This document shows, piece after piece, positions 33,637-41,334 of a stretch of 64,000 nucleotides of DNA. How positions within the stretch are numbered: the stretch's first letter is position 1; each line of letters starts with the position of its first letter. Source of the stretch: Pseudothermotoga sp. (GTDB taxonomy: Bacteria > Thermotogota > Thermotogae > Thermotogales > DSM-5069). The translations under genes and the position numbers were made by a program. The notes below the pieces were generated by a model. The model saw only the letters and a program-made list of their open reading frames with translations, was not told the DNA's origin and made no database searches. Location: NCBI GenBank assembly GCA_003510135.1, contig DOKY01000021.1:1-64000 (forward strand), written 5' to 3'.

Positions 33637-34484
33637 AAGTAATCCTTCGTGTATTGAGATACATCGTGATTGCAACCTGTCTCATATTCTTCCTTTTTCC
33701 TGTCTACTGGCTCGTGATAACTGCGTTCAAGCCGTCGAACGAATGGTTCACGTGGCCACCGAGGTTCTGGCCCACCCAGCTGACGTTCTCGAACTTCCTC
33801 GGAGCTAAGGAAACTGAGGTGTTCGGGGGTACCACTGGTTCGATAGAGAACATCTTTCCTTACCTCAGAAACAGTATCGTTGTTGGCATATCCGTTTCAC
33901 TGATCGCGACAGTCATAAGTGCCTCAGCCGCTTATGCGATAGCGAGGTACAAAGTTGGGGGTGCTTTCCTGGCGGAATGGATAATCTCGATCAGAATGCT
34001 TCCTCCCATCGTTTCTGCCGTGCCTCTGTACGTCATTTTCTCACGATTGAGACTCATCAACACCTGGTGGGCGTTGATTTTGTCACACCTTGTCATCGTG
34101 GTTCCACTGGGAGTGTGGTTGCTGATCAGTTTCTTCAGAGAGATCCCAAGAGAGATAGACGAGGCGGCTTACGTCGATGGCGCGAGTACTTTCCAGACAT
34201 TTTTCTACGTTATCTTCCCGCTGAGCGCCCCAGGTTTGGCAGCCGTAGCGGTGCTTTCGTTGATACAGAGTTGGGGTGAATTTCTTCTCGCGCTGGTGCT
34301 GACGAACGATGCGCGGGCTCAGACTTTGCCAATATTTCTGGGCAGGTACATCACGGGCTGGCGTGTGGCCTGGGGTCCGCTTTCAGCAGCCGGAATAGTC
34401 ACCATGTTGCCCGTCGTAGTGTTTGCAATCTTGGCACAGCGATACCTGATAAGAGGCCTGACGTTCGGAGCTGTCAAGGGCTGA
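33633..34484 (+). CDS. Arabinose ABC transporter permease, MalG type
   Basis: A 283-residue CUT1 permease with six hydrophobic segments. The EAA loop IDEAAYVDGASTFQTFFYVI precedes the last two helices, and the C-terminus is AQRYLIRGLTFGAVKG, typical of MalG-like proteins. The ATG overlaps the MalF-type stop as ATGA. It works with the preceding permease, the binding protein and an ATPase encoded elsewhere. Confidence 0.93.
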   Translation: MKVILRVLRYIVIATCLIFFLFPVYWLVITAFKPSNEWFTWPPRFWPTQLTFSNFLGAKETEVFGGTTGSIENIFPYLRNSIVVGISVSLIATVISASAAYAIARYKVGGAFLAEWIISIRMLPPIVSAVPLYVIFSRLRLINTWWALILSHLVIVVPLGVWLLISFFREIPREIDEAAYVDGASTFQTFFYVIFPLSAPGLAAVAVLSLIQSWGEFLLALVLTNDARAQTLPIFLGRYITGWRVAWGPLSAAGIVTMLPVVVFAILAQRYLIRGLTFGAVKG

Positions 34485-34510
34485 TAAACCGTAGTTTGAG
34501 GTGATGCAAC

Positions 34511-35962
34511 TTGTACAGTGTGACCGTGAATCCAACCAGGATAACGAAAGTTGTGAGCAGGTACATTTATGGCCACTTCATTGAGCATCTGGGCAGGTGC
34601 ATCTACGGTGGCATCTACGAGGAAGGTTCTCCTCTTTCGGATGAACGTGGTTTCAGAAAAGACGTGATGGAGGTGGTGAAGAAACTCAAGGTCCCAGTAC
34701 TCAGATGGCCCGGTGGTAACTTCGCTTCAAACTATCACTGGGAAGATGGGATAGGCCCAAAAGATCAAAGACCTGCGAGGTTTGATCTCGCCTGGCGAAG
34801 CGTGGAAACGAACAGGTTCGGTACGGATGAATACATTGAATACTGCAGGGAGATAGGGGCAGAACCGTACATCTGTTTGAACCTGGGCACAGGAACGCTG
34901 GACGAAGCTGTGCACTGGCTCGAGTACTGCAACATTAAGGAAAGCACGTATTACGCGAGTCTCAGGAGAAAGTACGGGCATCCAGAGCCGTACGGTGTCA
35001 AATTCTGGGGCATCGGCAACGAGATGTACGGTGAATGGCAAGTGAACCGCATGACCGCCGACGAGTACGCCAAGGTTGCGAGGGAGTACGCGAAATGGAT
35101 GAAAGTTGTAGATCCTTCCATAAAGACCATCGTCGTGGGGCACGACGATCCAGAGTGGAATTTGAAGGTCCTCGATGTCTCTGGACCATACATCGACTAC
35201 ATTTCCTACCATTTTTACACGGGGTCTGAAGATTACTACGAAACAGTATCCACAGCGTATCTCCTCAAAGAGAGATTGCTGGGTTTGAAAAAGCTGATTG
35301 ATATGTCTCGTGTTTCGAAGAAGGGACAGATAAAGCTTGCTTTAGACGAGTGGAACGTGTGGTACAGGGTCACGGAAGAAGGACTTGAAGAACCCTACGA
35401 ACTGAAGGACGGACTGTTCGCGTGTGGGGTTCTGATCATGTTGCAAAAAATGAGCGACATCGTTCCAATAGCGAACCTGGCACAACTTCAGAACGCGCTT
35501 GGAGCGATTCACACGGAAAAGGACGGTTTGTACGTAACACCGGTGTACAGAGCGTTCGAGCTGATCGTGAACCATTCTGGACAGAATCTGGTCGAAACGC
35601 ACATTGAAACCGAGACCTACGACATAGATGGAAGAATGTTTTTCACGAAAACGCCGTTCGAACTGACAGGTGTGCCCTACGTGGATGCTTCAGCAACAAC
35701 GAGTGCGGATGGTAAGAAGCTGTATTTGACCGTGGTGAACTACAAAAAAGAAGATGCGGTAAAAATCTCGATCACGATCAAAGGCATGGGTGAGAAAACC
35801 GCACGTGCTTACGTGCTGAGCGGGCCAGATGTGCACGCCCGCAATTCGATGGATCATCCGAACGTCGTCGATATCGTGTGTGAACAGGTCAAAGTCGGTT
35901 CACAGTTCACCCACACATTTAAACCCTTCTCATGCACAGTTATTGAAATCGAACGAGACTGA
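34511..35962 (+). CDS. abfA: Alpha-L-arabinofuranosidase, glycoside hydrolase family 51
   Basis: A 483-residue intracellular enzyme removing arabinofuranosyl residues from arabino-oligosaccharides. There is no signal peptide. The catalytic acid/base is Glu 171 in FWGIGNEMYGEW and the nucleophile Glu 280 in LALDEWNVWY; GHFIEHLGRCIYGGI and RWPGGNF are also family signatures. It is close in length and sequence to T. maritima AbfA as I recall it. The start is TTG 34511 behind GAGGTGATG. It acts on imported substrate to supply arabinose to the next three enzymes. Confidence 0.96.
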   Translation: MYSVTVNPTRITKVVSRYIYGHFIEHLGRCIYGGIYEEGSPLSDERGFRKDVMEVVKKLKVPVLRWPGGNFASNYHWEDGIGPKDQRPARFDLAWRSVETNRFGTDEYIEYCREIGAEPYICLNLGTGTLDEAVHWLEYCNIKESTYYASLRRKYGHPEPYGVKFWGIGNEMYGEWQVNRMTADEYAKVAREYAKWMKVVDPSIKTIVVGHDDPEWNLKVLDVSGPYIDYISYHFYTGSEDYYETVSTAYLLKERLLGLKKLIDMSRVSKKGQIKLALDEWNVWYRVTEEGLEEPYELKDGLFACGVLIMLQKMSDIVPIANLAQLQNALGAIHTEKDGLYVTPVYRAFELIVNHSGQNLVETHIETETYDIDGRMFFTKTPFELTGVPYVDASATTSADGKKLYLTVVNYKKEDAVKISITIKGMGEKTARAYVLSGPDVHARNSMDHPNVVDIVCEQVKVGSQFTHTFKPFSCTVIEIERD

Positions 35963-35983
35963 AGAAAGAAGGGGTGAAGAGCG

Positions 35984-36628
35984 TTGTATGAGGAAGTGAG
36001 GAAACAGCTTCACGAGGCTCACCTGACGTTGGAGAAGTATGGTTTGGTGGCGTACACGAGTGGGAACGTAAGCGTGAAGGCGAACGAACATGTGATCATC
36101 AAGCCTTCGGGAGTACCTTATTCGCTCTTGAGACCGGAAGATTACGTCGTCGTTGATCTGGACGGAAACATCGTCGAAGGGAGCAAAAAGCCATCCATTG
36201 ACACCGCAACGCATCTGTATCTGTACAGGAGCATCGAGTGGGCAAAATCGATCATACACACGCACTCGACTTTTGCCACCGTTTGGGCCGTCGCTGAGAA
36301 ACCAATCCCAGTTCTGTGCACGGCGCACGCGGATGTTTTCGGCGAGGAAATTCCGCTGAGCGAGTACGCACCTGTGGGGTCCGAAGCAATAGCAAAGGCA
36401 GCACTGAAAGTGCTTGGAAAGTCCGGTGTCGTTCTGCTGCGGAAGCACGGCGTTATAGTTGTCGGCAGTTCTTTGGACGACGCCATCAAGAAGGCAATCT
36501 TTCTGGAGGAAGTTGCAAAGATCGCTTATTTTGCACAGCTGTTCACCGTTCCCGTGCCACTGTCCAAGGATGAGGTGGAAAGGCTGTATCTGCAGTACCA
36601 CACGAAATATGGACAGAATAAAGGTTAA
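35984..36628 (+). CDS. araD: L-ribulose-5-phosphate 4-epimerase
   Basis: A 214-residue class II aldolase-fold epimerase converting L-ribulose 5-phosphate to D-xylulose 5-phosphate. Motifs are TSGNVSVK (phosphate binding), the acidic residue and zinc histidines in AKSIIHTHSTFATVWAV (near residues 84-100), and a third His in LLRKHGVIVVG. The start is TTG 35984 behind GGGGTGA. It sits between abfA and the isomerase in the arabinose operon, which fixes its role better than sequence alone; fuculose-phosphate aldolase is the main alternative. Confidence 0.9.
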   Translation: MYEEVRKQLHEAHLTLEKYGLVAYTSGNVSVKANEHVIIKPSGVPYSLLRPEDYVVVDLDGNIVEGSKKPSIDTATHLYLYRSIEWAKSIIHTHSTFATVWAVAEKPIPVLCTAHADVFGEEIPLSEYAPVGSEAIAKAALKVLGKSGVVLLRKHGVIVVGSSLDDAIKKAIFLEEVAKIAYFAQLFTVPVPLSKDEVERLYLQYHTKYGQNKG

Positions 36629-36666
36629 AATCGTACATGAAGACAAATCGTTCGGAGGTGTGAAGA

Positions 36667-38100
36667 ATGACGGAGAAAATGACGCTTGGTCTTCTCGTGG
36701 GTAACAGAGGCTTCTTCCCGGGCTCGCTCGTTGAGGAAGGCAGGAAGAGGATCCTCAAGGTTCTGGCAGACATGAACGTCAACGTTGTGAGTCTCTCGCC
36801 CGAGGATACAAAATACGGAGCCGTTGAAAACCTTCAGGACGCGCAAAAATGTGCAAAACTTTTCAGAGAGCACGCGCACGAGATCGACGGCATTCTTGTG
36901 ACTTTGCCAAATTTTGGTGACGAGGGTTCCGCGGCGCTCGCAATACGTATGTCTGGATTGAAAGTTCCTGTTCTGGTTCATGCCTTTCCCGACGAGCTGG
37001 CTAAGATGGACATCAGCCACAGGCGAGATTCGTTCTGCGGAAAGATTTCTCTGTGCAACAATCTCGTGCAGTACGGAATTTCTTTCACGGACACAACGTT
37101 CCACGTGGAGTCACCTGAAAGCGAGGAATTCAGAAAGGATTTGGAAAAGTTTCTTGCTGTGTGTCGTATAGTGAAAGGCCTGAAGGGTCTCAGGATCGGA
37201 GCTATAGGTGCAAGACCGGCCGCCTTTAACACAGTGAGATTCAGCGAGAAGATACTGGAAAGACACGGCATCAGCGTCGTGACAGTAGATCTCTCGGAGA
37301 TCATCGCGCGCGCTAAAGCCATCGAGTCAAAGTCGGATAGAGTCGTACATGAACTTGAGAAGCTCAAAAAATCGTTCAATGTGAAGAATGTCCCGAATGA
37401 GGCTCTCGAAAGGATGGCCCGTCTGGCCGCCGCGATAAACGAATGGATCGAACAGAACAAGATTCGGGCGATGGCGCTGCAGTGCTGGACAGCCTTGGAA
37501 TTACTGTACGGGGTCGTACCATGTGCGGTGATGAGTTTGCTGTCAGAATCGTTGTTACCCAGTGCGTGTGAGACAGACGTCATGGGTGCGCTGTCGATGT
37601 ACATACTCCAGCTCGCGTCCGGGAAACCTTCCGCACTGCTCGATTGGAACAACAACTACGGAAACGATCCAGAAAAAGCGGTGATGTTCCACTGCAGCAA
37701 TCTTCCCGTGTCGTTTTTCAAGAGTTGCGAGATGTCTTACCAGCAGATAATCGCAGGCACCGTTGGGGCCGAGAACGCGTATGGAACATGCGTGGGTAAG
37801 ATCTCACCGGGACCCGCTACGTTCCTGAGGCTTTCCACCTTCGATGATGAAGGTCTCATCGCGGGATTTGTGGCTGAGGGACAGTTCACGGACGATCCGA
37901 TCGAAACCTTTGGTGGTTATGGCGTTGCAAGAATTGAGAATCTCAGATCACTCTTGAAGTTGATAACCAAGTACGGTTTTGAACACCACGTTGCGGTGAA
38001 CAAGAGTCTGGTCAAGGAGGCCATCGTCGAGGCTCTCGACAACTATCTCGATTGGGAGATATTCACGGTGGACGGTTGCGAATGTCACAGGGAGGAATGA
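36667..38100 (+). CDS. L-fucose/L-arabinose isomerase-family protein (COG2407), probable arabinose isomerase
   Basis: A 477-residue sugar isomerase of the fucose-isomerase superfamily rather than the classical AraA family. The C-terminal half has acidic and histidine candidates for the metal site: CETDVMGALSM (Glu/Asp near residues 299-301), LLDWNNNYGND and VMFHCSNLPVSF. A Cys-rich end (VDGCECHREE) is notable. Such enzymes interconvert aldoses and ketoses with Mn2+. Between araD and an FGGY kinase it should make L-ribulose from L-arabinose, an apparent non-orthologous replacement of AraA. ATG 36667 has GGAGGTG upstream and it precedes the kinase by three bases. Confidence 0.85.
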   Translation: MTEKMTLGLLVGNRGFFPGSLVEEGRKRILKVLADMNVNVVSLSPEDTKYGAVENLQDAQKCAKLFREHAHEIDGILVTLPNFGDEGSAALAIRMSGLKVPVLVHAFPDELAKMDISHRRDSFCGKISLCNNLVQYGISFTDTTFHVESPESEEFRKDLEKFLAVCRIVKGLKGLRIGAIGARPAAFNTVRFSEKILERHGISVVTVDLSEIIARAKAIESKSDRVVHELEKLKKSFNVKNVPNEALERMARLAAAINEWIEQNKIRAMALQCWTALELLYGVVPCAVMSLLSESLLPSACETDVMGALSMYILQLASGKPSALLDWNNNYGNDPEKAVMFHCSNLPVSFFKSCEMSYQQIIAGTVGAENAYGTCVGKISPGPATFLRLSTFDDEGLIAGFVAEGQFTDDPIETFGGYGVARIENLRSLLKLITKYGFEHHVAVNKSLVKEAIVEALDNYLDWEIFTVDGCECHREE

Positions 38101-38103
38101 ACC

Positions 38104-39624
38104 ATGTATTTGCTTGGCACGGACATAGGAACCCAGGGGACCAAGACGGTGCTTGTCGATGAGAAGGGAACTGTCCTTGCTGAAGCTTCAAGAGAGTACG
38201 ATGTGATCACTCCAAAACCCAACTGGGCCGAACAGTGGCCCGACGTCTGGGTAAAAGCGGTCTTTGAAACGGTGAGAGAGGTTGTAGAGAAAAGTAATGT
38301 GCCCAGGAATCAAATCGCAGGCATTGCCATAAGTGGTCTCTACGGTGGTTCGGGTGTGCCCGTTGACAGGAACATGAACCCGTTGAGACCCTGTTTGATA
38401 TGGATGGACAGACGTGCGGTGAAAGAGACTGAATGGGTGAAGAAAAACGTTCCAAAGGAGCAGATCTTCTCCATAACTGGTAACTACGTCGATTCTTACT
38501 TTGGTTTCACGAAAATCATGTGGATCAGGGACAACGAACCGGAGATATGGAAAAAAATCTACAAGTTCGTTACGCCGAAGGACTACGTCATCTACAAGAT
38601 GACGAATCAACTGGTGATAGACTACTCGTCTGCGGGAAACCTGGGTGGGGTCTTCGATATCAGAAAACTCACCTGGTCAAAAGAGATGTGCGACGTTCTG
38701 GGTATACCGATCGAATATCTCCCGGAACGGATCGTCAAGTCTTCCGATGTCGTCGGAGAAGTTAGCCGGGAAGCTGCCAAGCTCTGTGGTCTTATGGAAG
38801 GTACTCCCGTCGTGGCTGGAGGAATAGACGCGCCTGTAGCACAGTTGTCCGCAGGTGCGTTGCAAGAAGGAGAACACGTTGCAATGGTCGGGACTTCCAC
38901 GTGCTGGGGGACAGTGCACGATGGGAGCAAACTTGCCTTCGGTCTGGTGAGTTATCCTTACGTGGTTTACGACACAGAAAGGATCTACACGTTTGGCGGA
39001 TCCGCAACCACTGGTGCCCTCGCGCGCTGGTTCAAAGAGCAATTCGCAGAATCAGAAACGGTCGTTGGAGAAAGAACGGGGATATCCCCCTACCAGCTGC
39101 TCGATCAGGAGGTTAAGGACATACCAGCCGGAAGCGATGGGATAATTGTTTTGCCTTACTTCATGGGTGAAAGGTCCCCAGTCTGGGATCCCAACGCGCG
39201 CGGTGTCGTCTTCGGTGTCACGCTCTATCACAAGAGAGCTCACATTTACAAAGCCTTCATGGAGGCGGGCGCGTACGCGTTGAGACACAACATAGAGGCT
39301 GGTTTGAAGGCAGGACTGAAGCTCAACGACGAATGCTGGATCGTCGGAGGAGTCGCAAGATCTTCCGTCTGGGTACAGATCTTCGCCGACGTGACGGGAT
39401 TCAAGATGAGACAGGTGGCAAGCCTCGTAGAAGCACCCTTTGGTGATGCATTCCTGGCGGGTCTCGGTACCAGAGTGATAGACAAACCCGAACGCATCAA
39501 GGAATGGGTCAAGTACAAAGAACCTGTGGAACCCAGATCCGAGAACAAGAAGCTCTACGACAAATATTATGAGATCTACCTGCAAGTGTATGAAAAAACG
39601 AAGGATCTCATGGAGGCCCTGTAA
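38104..39624 (+). CDS. FGGY-family sugar kinase, probable L-ribulokinase
   Basis: A 506-residue kinase with the two actin-like domains of the FGGY family: LLGTDIGTQGTKTVLVDEKG (phosphate-1 loop), IWMDRRAVKETEW (substrate-side motif), GGIDAPVAQLSAGAL (catalytic Asp region) and VGGVARSSVWVQIFADVTG (FGGY signature 2). Sequence alone resembles xylulokinase. Being last in the AraR-linked operon after araD and an isomerase, L-ribulokinase is the likely activity, with xylulokinase as alternative. A strong terminator follows nine bases after its stop. Confidence 0.87.
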   Translation: MYLLGTDIGTQGTKTVLVDEKGTVLAEASREYDVITPKPNWAEQWPDVWVKAVFETVREVVEKSNVPRNQIAGIAISGLYGGSGVPVDRNMNPLRPCLIWMDRRAVKETEWVKKNVPKEQIFSITGNYVDSYFGFTKIMWIRDNEPEIWKKIYKFVTPKDYVIYKMTNQLVIDYSSAGNLGGVFDIRKLTWSKEMCDVLGIPIEYLPERIVKSSDVVGEVSREAAKLCGLMEGTPVVAGGIDAPVAQLSAGALQEGEHVAMVGTSTCWGTVHDGSKLAFGLVSYPYVVYDTERIYTFGGSATTGALARWFKEQFAESETVVGERTGISPYQLLDQEVKDIPAGSDGIIVLPYFMGERSPVWDPNARGVVFGVTLYHKRAHIYKAFMEAGAYALRHNIEAGLKAGLKLNDECWIVGGVARSSVWVQIFADVTGFKMRQVASLVEAPFGDAFLAGLGTRVIDKPERIKEWVKYKEPVEPRSENKKLYDKYYEIYLQVYEKTKDLMEAL

Positions 39625-39632
39625 AATGATGG

Positions 39633-39656
39633 CCCCGTCCACTCGGACGGGGTTTC
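39633..39656 (+). terminator. Terminator of the arabinose operon
   Basis: CCCCGTCC (39633-39640) and GGACGGGG (39645-39652) form an 8-bp stem with an ACTC loop, followed by TTTCT. It ends the plus-strand arabinose operon; the opposite strand has no U-tract next to the stem, so it serves mainly the plus strand. Confidence 0.85.
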
Positions 39657-39663
39657 TCGAAAT

Positions 39664-40356
39664 TTAGACGGCAGTTTCGGATCGAACTTTGTTCCAGGTT
39701 TGGCAGAGATCTTTCAAAGCACAGGAGTCGCACCTGGGTTCTCTCTTCTTACAAACTTTCTTGGCGTGTTCGACCAACAATGCGTGGTATTCCTTCATGG
39801 TTTCTATGTCTTTGACAGCGCGTTGAAACATCGATTGGATCTGCGAGTAGTTCTCCTTACCGTTGAGAACGCCAACTCGAGTGAAAATACGTCTGGTGTA
39901 ATTGTCGACAACGAAGACTGGTTGCTCGAAGGCGTACAGGAGGATGGAATCGGCCGTTTCCGGTCCGATTCCGGCAACCGAGAGTAGCTCGTCCCTCGTG
40001 AGAGATTCTCTGAGACGATAGAAATCAAAATCGTGTTCGGCAAGCTTTTGTAAGAGATTCTTCAGTCTTCTGGCTTTCAACTTCCAAAAACCTGCAGGCT
40101 TGATCAGCATCTCTACGAATTCATCGTTCGTTTCGTAAAGCTTCCTCGGTTCGAGCAACCCGGCTCGTTTCAAATTCTCGATGGCCCGCTCTACATTCTT
40201 CCAGGCCGTGTTCTGAGTAAGGACGGCACCAACCACCACCTCGAACCATGTCTCGGCTGGCCACCAGCTCTGTGGCCCGTAAGCTTCGTACAGTCTCCGA
40301 TAGATTTCCGTGATGAGGTCCAAGCTTGATTCCTCCCAGTTTTTGAATGTTATCAT
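39664..40356 (-). CDS. Endonuclease-III-like 3-methyladenine DNA glycosylase (MpgII/MagIII type)
   Basis: A 230-residue helix-hairpin-helix base-excision enzyme. GAVLTQNTAWKNVERA near residue 43 and GIGPETADSILLYA near 129 are the MagIII/MpgII pattern. The position of the endonuclease III lyase lysine holds Glu 133, while the catalytic Asp 151 (VVDNYTRR) is kept. It should therefore remove alkylated purines without cutting the strand. Four cysteines (202, 209, 212, 218; C-x6-C-x2-C-x5-C) form the C-terminal 4Fe-4S cluster. A monofunctional glycosylase of this kind is described from T. maritima. It stands alone, divergent from the DUF4438 gene. Confidence 0.85.
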   Translation of the reverse strand: MITFKNWEESSLDLITEIYRRLYEAYGPQSWWPAETWFEVVVGAVLTQNTAWKNVERAIENLKRAGLLEPRKLYETNDEFVEMLIKPAGFWKLKARRLKNLLQKLAEHDFDFYRLRESLTRDELLSVAGIGPETADSILLYAFEQPVFVVDNYTRRIFTRVGVLNGKENYSQIQSMFQRAVKDIETMKEYHALLVEHAKKVCKKREPRCDSCALKDLCQTWNKVRSETAV

Positions 40357-40373
40357 AGCAGAGGGGTGAGAAG

Positions 40374-41261
40374 ATGAGAACGAACAAAGAAAGGCTGGTC
40401 ATGATTTCCGTTCAGGGAACGATCGTCAAACCGGAGCACAGTGGAAGGCATGCAGTCGCACACGATGGAAGAGCCTTCATGCTCCCTGGAACAGGTGGAA
40501 TCACGTACAACGTCAAGGTGGGAGATCCCGTTTTTGGCTGGGCCGCCGACCACGTCGAGCCAGGTGTTTCGACAATCCTGGACCAGGAAAAGCGTGATTC
40601 TGGTCCGAACAGGGGTTACAATTTCTACGCCTGCATTGGAAACGAAGCCAGAATCGTCACGGGAGACGCAAAGGGTGCCAAGGGAATCGTCACGGGACAC
40701 CATGGTGGCGCGGAACATGTCCTGATAGATTTTCCAGATGAAGTCCTTGAGAAGCTAACGTTGGACGACAAGATTCTGATAAAGGCTTTCGGTCAGGGAC
40801 TGGAACTTTTGGATTATCCGGATGTTCACGTGTACAACATAGATCCGAACCTGCTCGAAAAGCTCGGGATCGAAGAGAAAGATGGAAAACTTTTCGTTCC
40901 CGTGGTGGCGGTTGTACCATCCTACTTGATGGGTTCGGGAATAGGCTCCACAAGTATGGGCACAGGTGACTACGACATCATGTCGGCAGATCAAGACGCT
41001 TTGAAGGAGCATGGACTCTTGAACCTTCGTTTTGGAGACGTTGTTTACATCAAAGATCATGACAACAGTTATGGTCGATGCTACAGAAAAGGTGCGGCAA
41101 GTGTCGGAGTTGTGATCCACAGCGACTGCAAATACGCAGGCCATGGTCCTGGTGTGACCATATTTATGACTTCTGCCAAGCCCCTGATTGAGCCCGTTTT
41201 GAATCCAGATGCGAACATCGGAAAGATCCTGAAGATAGGAAGGTATCGAGAACAGGGCTGA
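40374..41261 (+). CDS. DUF4438 domain protein
   Basis: A 295-residue soluble protein of the DUF4438 family. The family is known mainly from Thermotogae and some Firmicutes, with a T. maritima structure (TM1086, as I recall) but no established function. Glycine- and histidine-rich conserved segments include SGRHAVAHDGRAFMLPGTGG, GIVTGHHGGAEHVLIDFP and HSDCKYAGHGPGVTIF. The repeated His residues hint at metal binding or catalysis. It starts at ATG 40374 behind GAGGGGTGAG and stands alone, divergent from the DNA glycosylase gene. Confidence 0.8.
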   Translation: MRTNKERLVMISVQGTIVKPEHSGRHAVAHDGRAFMLPGTGGITYNVKVGDPVFGWAADHVEPGVSTILDQEKRDSGPNRGYNFYACIGNEARIVTGDAKGAKGIVTGHHGGAEHVLIDFPDEVLEKLTLDDKILIKAFGQGLELLDYPDVHVYNIDPNLLEKLGIEEKDGKLFVPVVAVVPSYLMGSGIGSTSMGTGDYDIMSADQDALKEHGLLNLRFGDVVYIKDHDNSYGRCYRKGAASVGVVIHSDCKYAGHGPGVTIFMTSAKPLIEPVLNPDANIGKILKIGRYREQG

Positions 41262-41334
41262 GATCAAGGTTTCATGGTTCCATCGGGTTGGAACTGTTGC
41301 AGGTGACATCAACGTGGATCTGAGAGCGTGATCG

